64,000 bases of DNA, from assembly GCA_026874595.1 (NCBI GenBank), contig CM049306.1, positions 96,465,642 through 96,529,641 on the forward strand, written 5' to 3'. This stretch comes from Sipunculus nudus. Its lineage: Eukaryota; Annelida; Sipuncula; Golfingiida; Sipunculidae. The position numbers and the translations under genes are program-made. Below the pieces are notes generated by a model, which was not told where the DNA came from, did not search any database, and saw nothing but the letters and a program-made list of their open reading frames with translations. Below, piece after piece: positions 1-11,600 of the stretch (its first letter is position 1; each line of letters starts with the position of its first letter).

Positions 1-600
1 ATTGATCTTAGCATAGTAACTGTGAAAAAATTACAATCGACACCTGTTTTATCATAACACCCAACCATCCACAATACCCTTTCTTCTTCTTTTAACATTC
101 CATGTGTACCCTTCACATAACCAACCCTTTTTCCAGGATTGGAATCAATACTCACTGTTACCATGTTCATGAAGGACATTACCATGTTTTATAGGACACA
201 TTATTTTCTTACTCAATTATCTGATCATGTTTACTTATATGAAATGTATAGGGAAAGAGTGACTAATGAGCTATGCTTGTGCTCAATCCCAAAAACTAGT
301 ATCAAGATGAATGTTATATTAGTCAGATATCAATAAAAATATCCACAAGACAAGATTTAAGTTGATTTCTGCAGAATATATGTTCATTAGTAAACCATCA
401 GTATCCAGGGCCGTATCTGTGTGCACGTGCGCATGCACGCATGTGTGCACGCGTTTTAGTAACACCTAAATTACGACATCGAAAAGAAAAATGTTAAATT
501 CAAAATGTCTATACGGTTTCCAGTTGTGTTGTCTAATAAGTATACGTCTAACTGGTAAAATAACTGTGAATTAAGGTTTTCAGTCATTAGTAATTTACGA
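1..600. other. Left flank, no gene recognised
   Basis: AT-rich sequence with only short open frames and no recognisable protein family. A short alternating purine-pyrimidine stretch rich in CA/TG and GCAC lies near 420-455. Nothing here could be tied to either gene. Confidence 0.5.
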
Positions 601-614
601 TATATGCTACCTGA

Positions 615-690
615 TTACGTCACATACTGTGAGCCAATCAGATCAAAATACAAAGGTCAAGGCCATTCAAGTAGGGGAGGCGAATTTGAA
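615..690 (+). promoter_or_regulatory. Candidate cell-cycle promoter of the GTSE1-like gene
   Basis: Three elements lie in order on the + strand: a CRE/ATF-like TTACGTCA at 615-622, a CCAAT box at 634-638 and a CHR-like TTTGAA at 685-690, directly preceded by GGCGAA. CCAAT boxes placed some tens of bases upstream of a CHR are characteristic of genes peaking in G2/M (NF-Y and DREAM/MuvB control), and vertebrate GTSE1 is such a gene. The first, non-coding exon should start just downstream (about 700-770), but its donor site could not be fixed. The motifs are seen; the promoter role is inferred. Confidence 0.45.
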
Positions 691-1136
691 TCGTATCGTC
701 TGTGACAGGAGTCGTCTGTGGGCACTCTGACCTGAACGCCGTGTGCTGATAAGTTTGTCTTGTATGAAAAATATTTCTTATTTCTATTCGCAGCCGAACC
801 TGGCTTAATCATTTGGTATTATATCGAATGACAAAACACAATGAAATGTTTACGATCGCAAATCTTGGATGACTGTCATGCCTGTGTTACTGTCAGTGTG
901 TGAGTGTGACAGTGTTACTGATAGAAAGTTTATTCAGGCAATCAGCAAATCCATAAGTAAATACAGTGACAAATGGGCAGAACTATAGAAACCGGGCTTC
1001 AGCCTGCCGCCGGTACAACGGGTGTCGCATAATAAATTGTTTCCTGGAAAAGGCCGATACATATCATTTTCCTAAGAATTCCCGTATTTAATTTTGCTCA
1101 TGGCTGGAGTTTATTATATTAGAGGAGGAGGGGTCC

Positions 1137-1187
1137 GGGGAACCTGGGTTCCCCGTCTGAACGGGGGTGTGGGGGCGGAGCCCCCAC
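1137..1187. repeat. GC-rich double hairpin
   Basis: Two strong inverted repeats lie close together in AT-rich sequence. GGGGAACC at 1137-1144 pairs with GGTTCCCC at 1147-1154 across 2 nt. GTGGGGGC at 1169-1176 pairs with GCCCCCAC at 1180-1187 across GGA. It may belong to a dispersed repeat that also includes the following tRNA-like block. Function unknown. Confidence 0.6.
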
Positions 1188-1299
1188 CTAAAGCTTAACT
1201 TTCCTTTTAAAATAGTAAATGGTTTCCCATTTTCGCGATAGATGCCTCTTCAATCGCATTTATGAATGAACAAAGATTGCTCCTGCTGGTATCTCGTCT

Positions 1300-1375
1300 T
1301 CACGGCTCACTTAGTAGCGTGTAGGGCTCCTAGACTAGAGATCGTAGGTTCGATTCCGATTCAGGCGACTTCTGA
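1300..1375 (+). repeat. tRNA-like head of a probable SINE
   Basis: GGCTCACTTAGTAGCG around 1304-1319 resembles a pol III A box, and GGTTCGATTCC at 1347-1357 is a close B-box match at the spacing expected in a tRNA. The flanking halves do not form a convincing acceptor stem, so this looks like the tRNA-derived 5' part of a SINE rather than a working tRNA. The body downstream (about 1376-1500) was not recognised. Confidence 0.5.
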
Positions 1376-1606
1376 TGCTTAGTATAGTTCATGTTAGAAG
1401 AGTTAAGTGTAGGGACATCTACAGGGGAAAAGTAGGAGTTAAATTAGGGAATGAGAGGAGACAATTTTATTTATATGTTCCTAAAAAGAAGCGAAGCCCG
1501 CGTTCTATAGTGGCTCCGACAAATGTTACATATATTCTGACATGCACCTAGGATACCACTAAAAGAAACTTATTATATTTATTTCTGTAGTGGTATGTAT
1601 ACCTGC

Positions 1607-4600
1607 CAAGATAAGATAAGATAAGATAACATTTATTAGCCTTCAGTTCAAGGAATTTGTTGTTGACTTGCAATTCATTAATAAAAAATAAATAAGTAAA
1701 TAGATAGATAAATACATAAAAATAATACATAAAAATACATAAAAATCACACATAACATATTGACTATGCATGTAAAATTAAGCATGTAAAAATGATAAAA
1801 CAGATAATTCTGCAGGTAAAACACATAATTCAAAACATTAAATTTCTAAGAGGGTTGTGAGTTAAAAAGTTTAATACTGTGTGGTATGAGAGATTTTTTA
1901 AAACGAGTTGTTCTGCAGAATATTGTATCTAGGCGTTTACCTGAAGGTAAAAAACGGAACTCTGAATATAGGGGATGTGTTTTGTCATTCATGACCTTTG
2001 ATATGAAGGCCATTGTTTTGGTTTCACAGATTTCCTGGTGTGTGGCAAGAGAAGTACCAGTTATTCCACTACTTCTCTTCCTGGTATTATTCAACTGTTT
2101 CTTTAACTTATCAGATATATTTGTAAACCAGCACTCCAGTGAATAAGTAAGGACACTGGAAATTACTGAATTATAAAACATGGTAATTATGGTTTTGTCA
2201 ATATTAAGCTTTCTTAGAAAATAAAGGTAATATAATCTTTTGTTTGCTTTCTTGGATTGATTCAACACATGTTCTTTCCAATTCAGATTTCTGTCAATAA
2301 TACATCCTAAGTATTCATAATTTTCTACAATATCAACATCTTCATTTTTGATAGCAACTGGGGTAATTACAGATTTTGATCTCCTAAAATCAAAGACTAC
2401 TTCTTTAGTTTTCTTTACATTTAACTGAAGGTAGTGTTCCTCACACCAACCAGTCACATATTGAATGGTTTTCCTGTAGAGCGATTCATCATTCTTGTGT
2501 ATAAGGCCTAGAATGACAGTGTCGTCTGCATATTTGATAATTTTACAATCTGAAAGGCTCACAGACAAATTATTTGTATATAGAATAAAAAGGACTGCTG
2601 ACAGAACACAGCCTTGTGGAGCACCAGTATTTATGATTATATCTGAAGAAGTTTCTTTGCTTGTTCTAACATGTTGTCTTCTATCCGAGAGAAAATCTAG
2701 AATCCATAGACAGTAGGAAGAAGGAATGTTATATCTACAGAGCTGATTGGTCATAATGTGTGGCTGTATTCTATTGAAGGCTGAAGAATAATCAATGAAA
2801 AGTGATCTGGCATAATTTCTGGGGTCCCTGTCCAAGTGTTGATAAATATAATGAGTTAATGTGGCAATTGCGTCGCTTGTGCATCTGTTGGATGAACATG
2901 CAAACTGATGTTGATCTAGCATTGGTTTAACAATTGGAAGTAATTTATTAAGAACTATTCGCTCCAAAGATTTTGCGAGAATAGATGTTAGTGCAACAGG
3001 CCTAAGATCATTCATCACTTTAGGAGAGTTATTTTTGGCGACTGGAATTATTTCTGCGGTCTTCCATAATTTTGGTAGTTTACATAAAGAGAGAGACAAT
3101 TGAAAAATGTGATGTATGATGAAGGACAAACTATTTCTACAGGTTTTAATTAATCTGCCACTGATTTTGTCGGGTCCACAGGCTTTCTTTACATTAATCT
3201 TACTTAACACTTTGTTTACATCAGTTACATCAGTAAGGATGCCATCATCACATGATTCTAAATTTGCTCTCAGACTGCTCCGAATATCATCTTTTTCTTT
3301 TGAGAAGTCACTTTCATCAAAACGTGCATAGAATGTATTTAATTTGTCAGCATAGCCATTTTCAGCAAGCAGTGAGCATTCTTTCTTGCTTTTAGTTATA
3401 CCAGTTAATTCCTGAAGACCCTTCCAAGCATCTTTTGATTGCTTGCTATGGAACAGTTTTTCTACTTTCTTTTTATATTGTTGTTTGGCTTTCTCAATGG
3501 CAGAATCAGTTTCTTTTTGTAAGTCATATCTGTTATCTGAATTGCTTGTGAAGGCTTGGTGCTTACATACAATAAGTTTCCTTAGATCACTATTAATCCA
3601 AGGTTTGTTATTAGGGTAAATCTTAATGGTTTTAGTTGGTACCAGCATGTCTTCACAAAATGATATATAACTAGACACAGTTTCAGTAAGTTCATCTAAA
3701 TCATATGAAGTGTCAATGAACATTTGCCAGTCTGTTAGATCAAAACATGTTTGTAGGGTCTCATAGGCTTCCTTTGAGTTCACTTTAATATTAATTTCAC
3801 GTGGTTTCAGCATTTGAAGTTTACGTCTGTAAGTAGGTTGCATATAGATCATATTATGGTCACTATTTTTTAGTGGAGGACCTTGAACACATTTATAAGC
3901 AGATTTAATATTACAATAAAATAAGTCCAGTTTCTGGTGACCTCTTGTGTTACAGTTCACGTACTGTGTGTAGTTTGGTAGTGCTTGATCAAGATCACAG
4001 TGGTTCATATCTCCGAGTACAATATGCAGAGCTTGTGGTTTCTTTTCTTCTAATTGGGCAACAATATCCTGTATCTTCTTTGATGCAATGTCTTTATCAG
4101 CACTGGGGGGAATGTAAACAACTGTGATAGATATATTGGTAAACTCTCTAGGTAGGTATGAAGGACGTAGGCTCACTGATAGGGCTTCAAGGTCTGGTGA
4201 ACATATACTAGACTTGACGGTTATATTCTGACACCATCTGTTATTAATATAAAGAGCTACACCACCGCCTCTTGATTTATTAGAGTCCTGGGTTCTGTCT
4301 TGTCTTAATAAGGTAAAATAAGGAATGTTCAAGAATGTGTCAGATATATTTTGGTTCAGCCATGATTCCGTTAATGCAATGCAACAAGCCTCTCGATATT
4401 GATAAAGAAATCGGCAGTTTGCACGGAGTTTGTCAATCTTTGAGCTGAGTGAACGGACGTTACCAAATGTTATTGTGGGCACAAACGGTTTAGTACTGCA
4501 TCTTCTCCTTAACCTGACTCTTACTCCACCTCTCCTGCCACGTGGTCTTCTTCTAATCTTTTTGCATTCTTCCGGAAGTATACTTGTGTCAAACTTATTG

Positions 4601-4677
4601 TTAGAATGTGAGAGTTTGTTGTGAAGTTGATGAAGGTCACTAGCTGAATAACGAATATGTACTCCATTATATGATAA
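1607..4677 (-). mobile_element. Non-LTR retrotransposon, Rex1/CR1-group-like
   Basis: The element is on the - strand. Its 3' end (left) finishes after AATAAATG with four ATCTT-type pentamers (1607-1630), the microsatellite-like tail usual in the L2/CR1/Rex1 group. The region 1631-1845 is 3' UTR. It carries one long open frame for endonuclease plus reverse transcriptase. The 5' limit is taken at the in-frame stop at 4678-4680 and is probably a 5' truncation, since no initiator ATG precedes the conserved region. No target site duplication was found. It lies in the 5' part (first intron) of the GTSE1-like gene, antisense to it. Confidence 0.85.
1846..4677 (-). CDS. Endonuclease-reverse transcriptase polyprotein, 5'-incomplete
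   Basis: Open frame of about 943 codons. A very basic N-terminal stretch (IRRRPRGRRGGVRVRLRRR, about residues 40-60) precedes an AP-type endonuclease with FGNVRSL, TESWL, a GGGVALYI strand, VYIPPS, GDMNH (about residue 220), LDLFYCN and SDHN. The reverse transcriptase follows with DLRPVALTSILAKSLER, FIDYSSAFNRI, GAPQGCVLSAVLF and the catalytic YADD (about residue 716), then the thumb-like C-terminal region ending near the 3' UTR. No internal stop or frameshift was seen. No ATG lies upstream of the VPTITFGN block, so the true start is lost or non-canonical. Motif order and spacing suit the Rex1/CR1/L2 group; the exact clade is not settled. Confidence 0.85.
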   Translation of the reverse strand, partial: LSYNGVHIRYSASDLHQLHNKLSHSNNKFDTSILPEECKKIRRRPRGRRGGVRVRLRRRCSTKPFVPTITFGNVRSLSSKIDKLRANCRFLYQYREACCIALTESWLNQNISDTFLNIPYFTLLRQDRTQDSNKSRGGGVALYINNRWCQNITVKSSICSPDLEALSVSLRPSYLPREFTNISITVVYIPPSADKDIASKKIQDIVAQLEEKKPQALHIVLGDMNHCDLDQALPNYTQYVNCNTRGHQKLDLFYCNIKSAYKCVQGPPLKNSDHNMIYMQPTYRRKLQMLKPREINIKVNSKEAYETLQTCFDLTDWQMFIDTSYDLDELTETVSSYISFCEDMLVPTKTIKIYPNNKPWINSDLRKLIVCKHQAFTSNSDNRYDLQKETDSAIEKAKQQYKKKVEKLFHSKQSKDAWKGLQELTGITKSKKECSLLAENGYADKLNTFYARFDESDFSKEKDDIRSSLRANLESCDDGILTDVTDVNKVLSKINVKKACGPDKISGRLIKTCRNSLSFIIHHIFQLSLSLCKLPKLWKTAEIIPVAKNNSPKVMNDLRPVALTSILAKSLERIVLNKLLPIVKPMLDQHQFACSSNRCTSDAIATLTHYIYQHLDRDPRNYARSLFIDYSSAFNRIQPHIMTNQLCRYNIPSSYCLWILDFLSDRRQHVRTSKETSSDIIINTGAPQGCVLSAVLFILYTNNLSVSLSDCKIIKYADDTVILGLIHKNDESLYRKTIQYVTGWCEEHYLQLNVKKTKEVVFDFRRSKSVITPVAIKNEDVDIVENYEYLGCIIDRNLNWKEHVLNQSKKANKRLYYLYFLRKLNIDKTIITMFYNSVISSVLTYSLECWFTNISDKLKKQLNNTRKRSSGITGTSLATHQEICETKTMAFISKVMNDKTHPLYSEFRFLPSGKRLDTIFCRTTRFKKSLIPHSIKLFNSQPS

Positions 4678-4680
4678 TCA

Positions 4681-5610
4681 TATGCAAGGAGCAAATTAAA
4701 AATTACAATTATAAATAATCCATAAATGCAGACCATACAGTTTTCCCCTTGACTAGATAGCAGGGCACAGAATTAACTTTTTTATCCAGCTGAAATGGGG
4801 TCAAGCTGCCAAAAAATTTGCCGGACCCCAGAGAAAATTTCACCTGACCCTGCTTGGTTGTTTGTTCCAAATTGTTTATCTTCTTCCCTCCGGTGGAAAA
4901 CAAAACAATTGGCCAAGAGGAGTTGGATTGTACTACCTGTCTATGACATTGTATGCAAACAACTTAAAAACTTTACGTCATCATAGGTTACAAGTGTTAT
5001 TTCCATGTATGGAGCAAGGGATCTTACAGGAGGGTATTCTCGGTTAGGCATCACATGAGTAACGTTACAACTCTCAACAGACCTTCAGCGGGAAACATTT
5101 ATGCCAGAATGGAAAAAAAATGCCAGAAAAGGGGTCCGGTGCCTGGATGACATTTACCAGATCCCTGAGAAAACTGCCATTTCCATGGGTCAAGCGTTAA
5201 TTTTGCGACCCAAAGGTTGCATGGATATTTAAAGACATGTTACAGTTGTCATATACGATATGTTATAGTATGTCATATGTAATAGTGTGTCACTGTCATT
5301 GTGTCAGTCAGTTTGTGTGTGTGTCACCATCAAAATTGACAGTCTTACTATACGGTGATGAACAGATGTATTTAATTGCTGGGAGGCTTTACTGCTATCC
5401 TCCAAGAGTGGAAACCAATTTTTGCTAACTACTAGAGTAACTACTAAGCAAGTTTACCAAAAGGATGTTTTATTTCTTGGTATTTCAAAATATTTCCATT
5501 TTGTATAAATGACAAAAACATCAGTGAAAATACTATGCCAGGCTTTTCAGAATATCACCATATTTTGAATTCTTTGTTCATTAATATGAAAAAAATTTCA
5601 ATAATTGCAG
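4681..5610 (+). other. GTSE1-like intron 1 remainder, no gene
   Basis: No coding signal. The segment around 4770-5180 contains decayed repeat-like sequence, with related GGACCCC / CCGGTGCC phrases at about 4822 and 5136 near short poly(A) runs. It ends in the acceptor before the first recognised exon. Confidence 0.4.
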
Positions 5611-5646
5611 ACTGAAATAACATCGGCTGAAGAACCACAATGTCAG
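5611..5646 (+). CDS. GTSE1: GTSE1-like exon 2 (start codon exon)
   Basis: Acceptor ATTGCAG precedes 5611 and donor GTAGGC follows 5646. The ATG at 5640-5642 gives M-S plus one base of the next codon. This start is chosen because the phase joins exactly to the next exon and a 5' UTR exon is implied upstream. Only 7 nt are coding. Confidence 0.6.
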
Positions 5647-8600
5647 GTAGGCGGTGAACATATTTCTGTGTTTGCGAATGTTTGTGGGTATTTTTTAAGT
5701 AAGCCTTTGAAAACTGAATACTTTTTAAGTTCTGTTTTCAAGGCAGTGTAAATTGGTAGCAGATCTGGTTCAATTTTATTCATTTATTTCTTTTGTCAGC
5801 TCCAGCAGTCCATAAGGGATAAGATGTCGTGTTTGTGCTGTCTAATTAATAAATATTAATAAATATGAAATTAGATAACTGTTTAAAATTGTAAACTATA
5901 AATATTTCTATTTGCCTCCAACATGACAATATGATCACTTTGACCTCATTTGCATAATAATAAATTCAAGTTGGCACACTTCAACCAGCTGAATTCATAT
6001 ATACAGTAGAACCTCAAATATCTGAATATTTTTGGGGACATCAAATTTGTTCAGATAATTCAATAACAGATATATGAGGTAAACCATTTTTAATAAATAA
6101 ACTATTGGTACATCTGAGTATATCAAAGCTGCAATATGCTTATCCTGCCAGTAACATTATCTCATCAGAATATCTTTTCTTAATCTTATTACTTATTAAA
6201 TAAACACATTTACAACCATTGAAATCTGTTTCTAGATTAGTTGTGCTTACAAATGTTGCATTTATTTCCAGTGAATTGACAGTTTTTGGTGAAAGCTGCC
6301 ATAATGAATGTTTGCACATGGCACGCATGTTATAGGTAACTCATGCTGCCATCCACAGATTATAAATTAAAATATTTACATGTATTTTGGATAAATCATT
6401 TGTGTCACCATGATTTAATTTTCATAAACTGAAGGATCGAGAAGCATTGGCACTTAGGTCAGTTAGTTATGTCTATTATTCAATATACAGCTAAAGTTGA
6501 AGTGAAGGACTACTACTTAAACAATTTTTTTTTCCAAGTTGTGTGTCCAAATTCATTTTTAACTTAAAAATGTGGTAAGTAGGTCATCTGCCTACAGGTA
6601 GAGTCTGTTTCATGGAATATAGTGCCCAAGTGATGAATTTCTTAGGACTTTAGGGGTACTATAATATACTACTATTTGATTATTTGTTTTATCATTAAGA
6701 CTAAGGAAAAATTGATTTAAAATTCTTCCAGTGTTCCACCTGTACACCTGGGTCTTCTTCCTCTTTATGATAATATTCAACATTGTCTCATTTTTAGCTC
6801 AGCTGACTGTAAGTCATCTGAGGTATATTTATGGTGCTTTGTCTGTCGTCCGTCAGGCTGTCCAGTGGTACATTGGCAGGGCACAAATTGTAACCGCTGA
6901 CCCTCAAAATCTAGGGAGGTCCATAACAAATCTCCTGGAAAACCTGAAATAAGGTCACTGCGACCTATATCCACGAGATATGGGGCTTGTAAGTACCCCC
7001 CCCCCCCCAGAACAATGTATTTTTTTTATATTTATGTATATTTTTCTATTTTTTTACTATGAAATGACAACAATCATGTCAGTTTCTCAGCTGTGATTCA
7101 ATCTAGTGTCCCAAAACCTGGTGTTTTTATTGATCACAAGTGAATGCCCTATAGCAATCACCCTGTCTGTCTGTTCATCTGTCTGTCCATCTGTCCATCC
7201 ACACAAATTTGTTTCCAAATGATAACTCCAGCTTGGACTGACACGGATTTCAAACATGACTTACATATAGCCCACCATCAAACAAAAAACCTGTATGACT
7301 TTTGGGTCATGAGGTCAAAGGTCAGGGTCACAAGACTCACTTATTTAGGGCCAATCCATTCACAAATTAGTTTATGGATGACCAGACATGGGGTCTATTA
7401 CAGTTGCTCTATTACTATTACTATTACTTTCAATTTCTGATATTACTATTACTATTACCACATTTTATCTTCTATTACTATTACTATTACTGGGGTATCT
7501 ATTACTATTACTATTATTATTACTTAAACTGATGGGAGGATTCTAGACCTTGCGAAGCCATGAGCGCTATAAACTAGCACTACAATCACATGTTTAAATA
7601 ATATAACAAGCACTTATATCATCCAGTTACCTACACAATTTTCTTATACTGTGCCTGTCATTCACAAGAGGCCTAAAGATACTGGAGACCTTAATTATTT
7701 CAGCTTCTTTAATTCTGTTTTTTTTTTTATATCTTGAAACCTTAATGATCATTATTGAGGCTTTCAAGTTAAAATTATAAGATAATTGTATGAACTCTTG
7801 AATACATGTAATTTAAAATCAACTTATTGTAAAGGCCCTGGCACATGTAAAATATTGATGTATAATTATATGCATACTTGTACATTTTATATAATTTTCA
7901 TTTATATTTCACATAAGTTTATTTTATAGTACATACTTCCATTTAGATTTTTTCTTTATTTCTCATGGTTAATAAATAAAGATTTTCAATGTAACTAAAA
8001 ATTGTCTCGAGAGGAATTATTCATGATTATTGCATATTATTATTTAGTATCAAAGCTGAAAATTGAGTCCTTTATGTATGTATCAGGAGAGGAATTTATG
8101 TAGGCCTGTGTCATGTTTCCATTGTTATAAATATATCCAATAAATATACTGTTTACTTCAAAATTCTGGACAGAACCAAACTGGAGACAAAAGTACCCTC
8201 CTCTCTGGTGTATATGTTCATTTGGATGTGATGCCATGTTTTATACCACCACATAGTACATCTTGAGAGTGAACAGAGGTGGTAAACTTTACAAGGTGTC
8301 ATCCCAAATGGATGGGTTTCTGATAGACAGGTCGGATATTTTCGATCCCATCTGGATGGGTCCCAGCCTGACAGGTCCCAGTTGGACGGGTCCCAGACAA
8401 TAACGAATGGGTTTCAGAAATATCGAAGGCTTCAATCCCTGGCTATTTTTGTGTGTAATAAAGTCACGTAAATATAACATAGCTTCTCAACGGAACCCAT
8501 CCATCTGGGACCCGTCTAACTCGGACCCATCCAAATGGGACTGTCTAAATGGAACCCGTGCAACTGGCACCCATCCAACTAACGCGTAATCCTTTACAAA

Positions 8601-11600
8601 AATGGTAGCATGCATGGCTTTTATTCTTCAGGCATGCCTTTCTTCATTGCAGCAAAACCAGCATAGGATAATTTAGGAATATGGAGAGTGATTTAAACTT
8701 ACATCAGTTTTACAATACAAATACCATATTATTTAAATCACTTTCACAATAAACTTGGCATTAAACAATCTTGTACTTTAAATTTTGTACATAACAGGAT
8801 CTGTTACTTATATTCTTATATTTTATAATCAAATAAATTAAAATTGTGATAAAAAATGATTCATTTAATTTTCAAAATATAAATTAATATAATTTTACAT
8901 ACTGAATGAAGGTCAGTAAAATTGGTACTATGAAATAACAGTCAAGTATTAAAAGAATAGTTTTAAAAGAATATGTATATAAATTAACTAGATAATACAT
9001 GTATCTGCAGTATGACTTTATCCAAGTGACTGTAGTACTTGTGTAAGTTTATAGCATTGTAGGCTTCAATACATTATGCTTAAGTAATGAAAACACCATA
9101 AGCTTATCATGAACATTTTGGGTCTGCACTGTATCTGGTTCCATATCATATTTTATTTAAATGTGTGGTATTGCAATCTCTATGATTAAAATGCAAACTG
9201 GCTTGGTACATTTCAAAATATGCCTATGGATTGATGGATGTGAGATAAGATGCACATGTCACAATAATAATACACTAATCTGTCTCTTAACATCAAACAT
9301 GCCTCTGTTTATCCATGATTTATTAATCAAAGGTCAGATTGTGCCAGGTAACTCATTTGACTGTGACCTATTCTGTCCAGTACTCTTATGTAATTAGCAC
9401 CAGTGGTCACCAGCATGTGGCAGCTGGCCCATGCTTGCCTCAACAATAGGCACATCCTGGGCAATTACTGGATAAGAACTGAGTCTGTTCAGCATTATTT
9501 GCTGATACGCTTCATGATCAAGGGGCTCACAGGAAGTAATAGAAAGTAATATGTATTACTCTATTACTTTGCCTTCTGTTTCTATTACTATTACTATTAC
9601 AGCTCAAATTTTTGAGTCTATTACTATTACTATTACATTGAAAAAGCTGTAATAGTCTATTACTATTACTATTACTTATTACTATTACCCCATGTCTGTG
9701 GATGACAATTCTACTTTTGATAGACAGATTGGCTTCAAACTTGATTGATTAATGACCCACCACTTAAGTAAGAAACATTTTGAATTTCAGGGTCAAGAGG
9801 TCAAAGGTGAAGGTCACAGGAGCCACAGCTTTAAAATGATTGTGGATGCACTGTATGTCAAACATTTCATCACACATGGCTTACTTGCCCAAAGTGGAAG
9901 AAATCTGTAGATATTGGGGTTACCTGGTCAAGGTCACTGGGCCTACTTTTTATAAAAAGATTGGTACAATTATCTTAATGCTGCAGGTTCAAGGATAATA
10001 AGTTCTCAGATTTTTTGGTCACAAGGTCATTTGTTAAGGTCACAGGACTGTCATCCTGAAAAATTTCTTTAAAAATATCCTTATAGACAAATTCAGCTGA
10101 GCGTCGAGACCCCTGGGTCCCTAGTTATAAATGACATCCTCAAGTACATGCACCCTTGGTTCATATGTGGTATTTAATTTTATTGAACAACCTTCACACC
10201 TTTCCCTTAGTCTTAAGTTTATACCCAGGCCAAGAACAAAATTTTTGTGTCTAACTTAAAATCTGTGAGGGCATGTACAGTTATCCTCAGTGTGGTGTAT
10301 TAAAATTGAAGCAGAGGATCTATTGAAATCATTATTGTCCTGATCCTTTTGTTTGTTACCAGAGCAGAAAACTACTGCCATAGCGTTCTATGGGGTTTTA
10401 CTTTAAAATATTGTTTTGAAGTTGTCTCTATGCTTTCTGATCAATGTCATCTGAAAATGATGAAATTATTTATGGTTTTACTTTGACCTTTTAGAACAAG
10501 ACACAGAGACACAGAGCCCCACAGATGAGAATCCACCTTCCAGTGAAGAGGTTGAAAACTGCAGGTCTTCGGGAGGTCCATATTCTTTTTATGTTTTTCT
10601 AACATCTATTCATGTATATTATATTCAGTATTAAATGCACAAGCCTTATATGGATTCTTTTTATATGAGCAATCAGTTCTCATGTCGTCAACTGACCAAG
10701 TTATGTTTTCATATAACATTTTAAAGTGAAATCCAGCTTTGTAGTAAAATGCTAAATTTACTTTTTGAGCTGGTAGCAGTGAACAGTTGCAAAAAGTTAA
10801 GATTAAAAGCAAAAATGCATACGAAAACATTACAAATATGCTAAAAAAATCTTTATCTGGCAGTAGCTTGATAATTCCTCATAAGTGATATGAGCTGAAA
10901 GCATTAAACATCACAAGTTGCTAGTGATGGTACTGTAAAACTCTTGGTTCAGTAATGTTATTTGTAGACAGTTAATTATCATCTCTGGTATTTAACATTT
11001 ATCTATTTTTTTATATTTTGTATTTATTTTTACTTTTCAGAATATTCTCTCCTGGGTGAAGTAGAATTTGACTTCTCAGGCCTGCCAGTATCGTCTGATG
11101 ATAGGTATGGCTATGCCATGCCAATGTGGCAACTTGCAGATACATACTTTTCTTTCATTTAGTAAACCAGGAGACATATTGATATATATCCCCCTGCAAT
11201 TTCCTGTAGTACTGTATACTGTGTAATCTTATGATTTATGACAAGAGATGTTAAGAATTGCACAGTATGAAAGTTAATAATACCCCAACACTGATGTCCT
11301 TCCTCAAACCTGTGTTCCCCATGCTATTGTTTTTTTGGGAGGCATGCTACTTTCTGTGTTCACGTGTCACAAATGGTCAGTGACACAGAGCTCTGTTGGT
11401 CAGTAGGTACAGTACTCTTAGTATTCTGCAGTTTACCATTGTAGCTGTAGTCAGTTGCAGTTGTGGCTTGCAAGAAAAGTGAAGCAACTTAATCTTAGAA
11501 ATTGAATTAATAATTGAAGGCAGAATAAATTGCAAACAAGCCAATGTAAGCAAAGGTTTTTAGAATACAACTGCAACACATTTTAGCTCTGGTTGGACTG

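Larger units (their letters stand above)
7383..9698. mobile_element. Non-autonomous hAT-like element with 8-bp TSD
   Basis: Perfect 12-bp terminal inverted repeats: CAGACATGGGGT at 7383-7394 and ACCCCATGTCTG at 9687-9698. They are flanked by a perfect 8-bp target duplication TGGATGAC (7375-7382 and 9699-9706). An 8-bp duplication and a CAG-starting TIR are hAT hallmarks. The 2316-bp body contains TATTAC arrays next to both ends and a degenerate inverted array at 8290-8590. No transposase frame was seen. Confidence 0.85.
6791..10125 (+). mobile_element. Helentron-associated-like element (family 1), with nested hAT
   Basis: The 5' end TTTTTAGCTCAGCTGAC (6791) is followed by a near-match inverted segment (GTCATCTGAG). 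The 3' end has the inverse TCAGCTGAGC (10093-10102), a GACCCctGGGTC hairpin (10108-10119) and CTAGT. Internal sequence includes the GGGCACAAATTGTAACC unit seen in other family copies. A hAT-like element (7383-9698) splits it. Structure fits HINE/DINE-1-type non-autonomous elements; family placement is inferred. Confidence 0.6.

Noticed and set aside
139-336. 65-residue frame at the left edge
   Set aside because: No recognisable motif or splice signals; likely chance.
1303-1375. Functional tRNA gene
   Set aside because: A and B boxes are present but no acceptor stem pairing was found; a SINE head is more likely.
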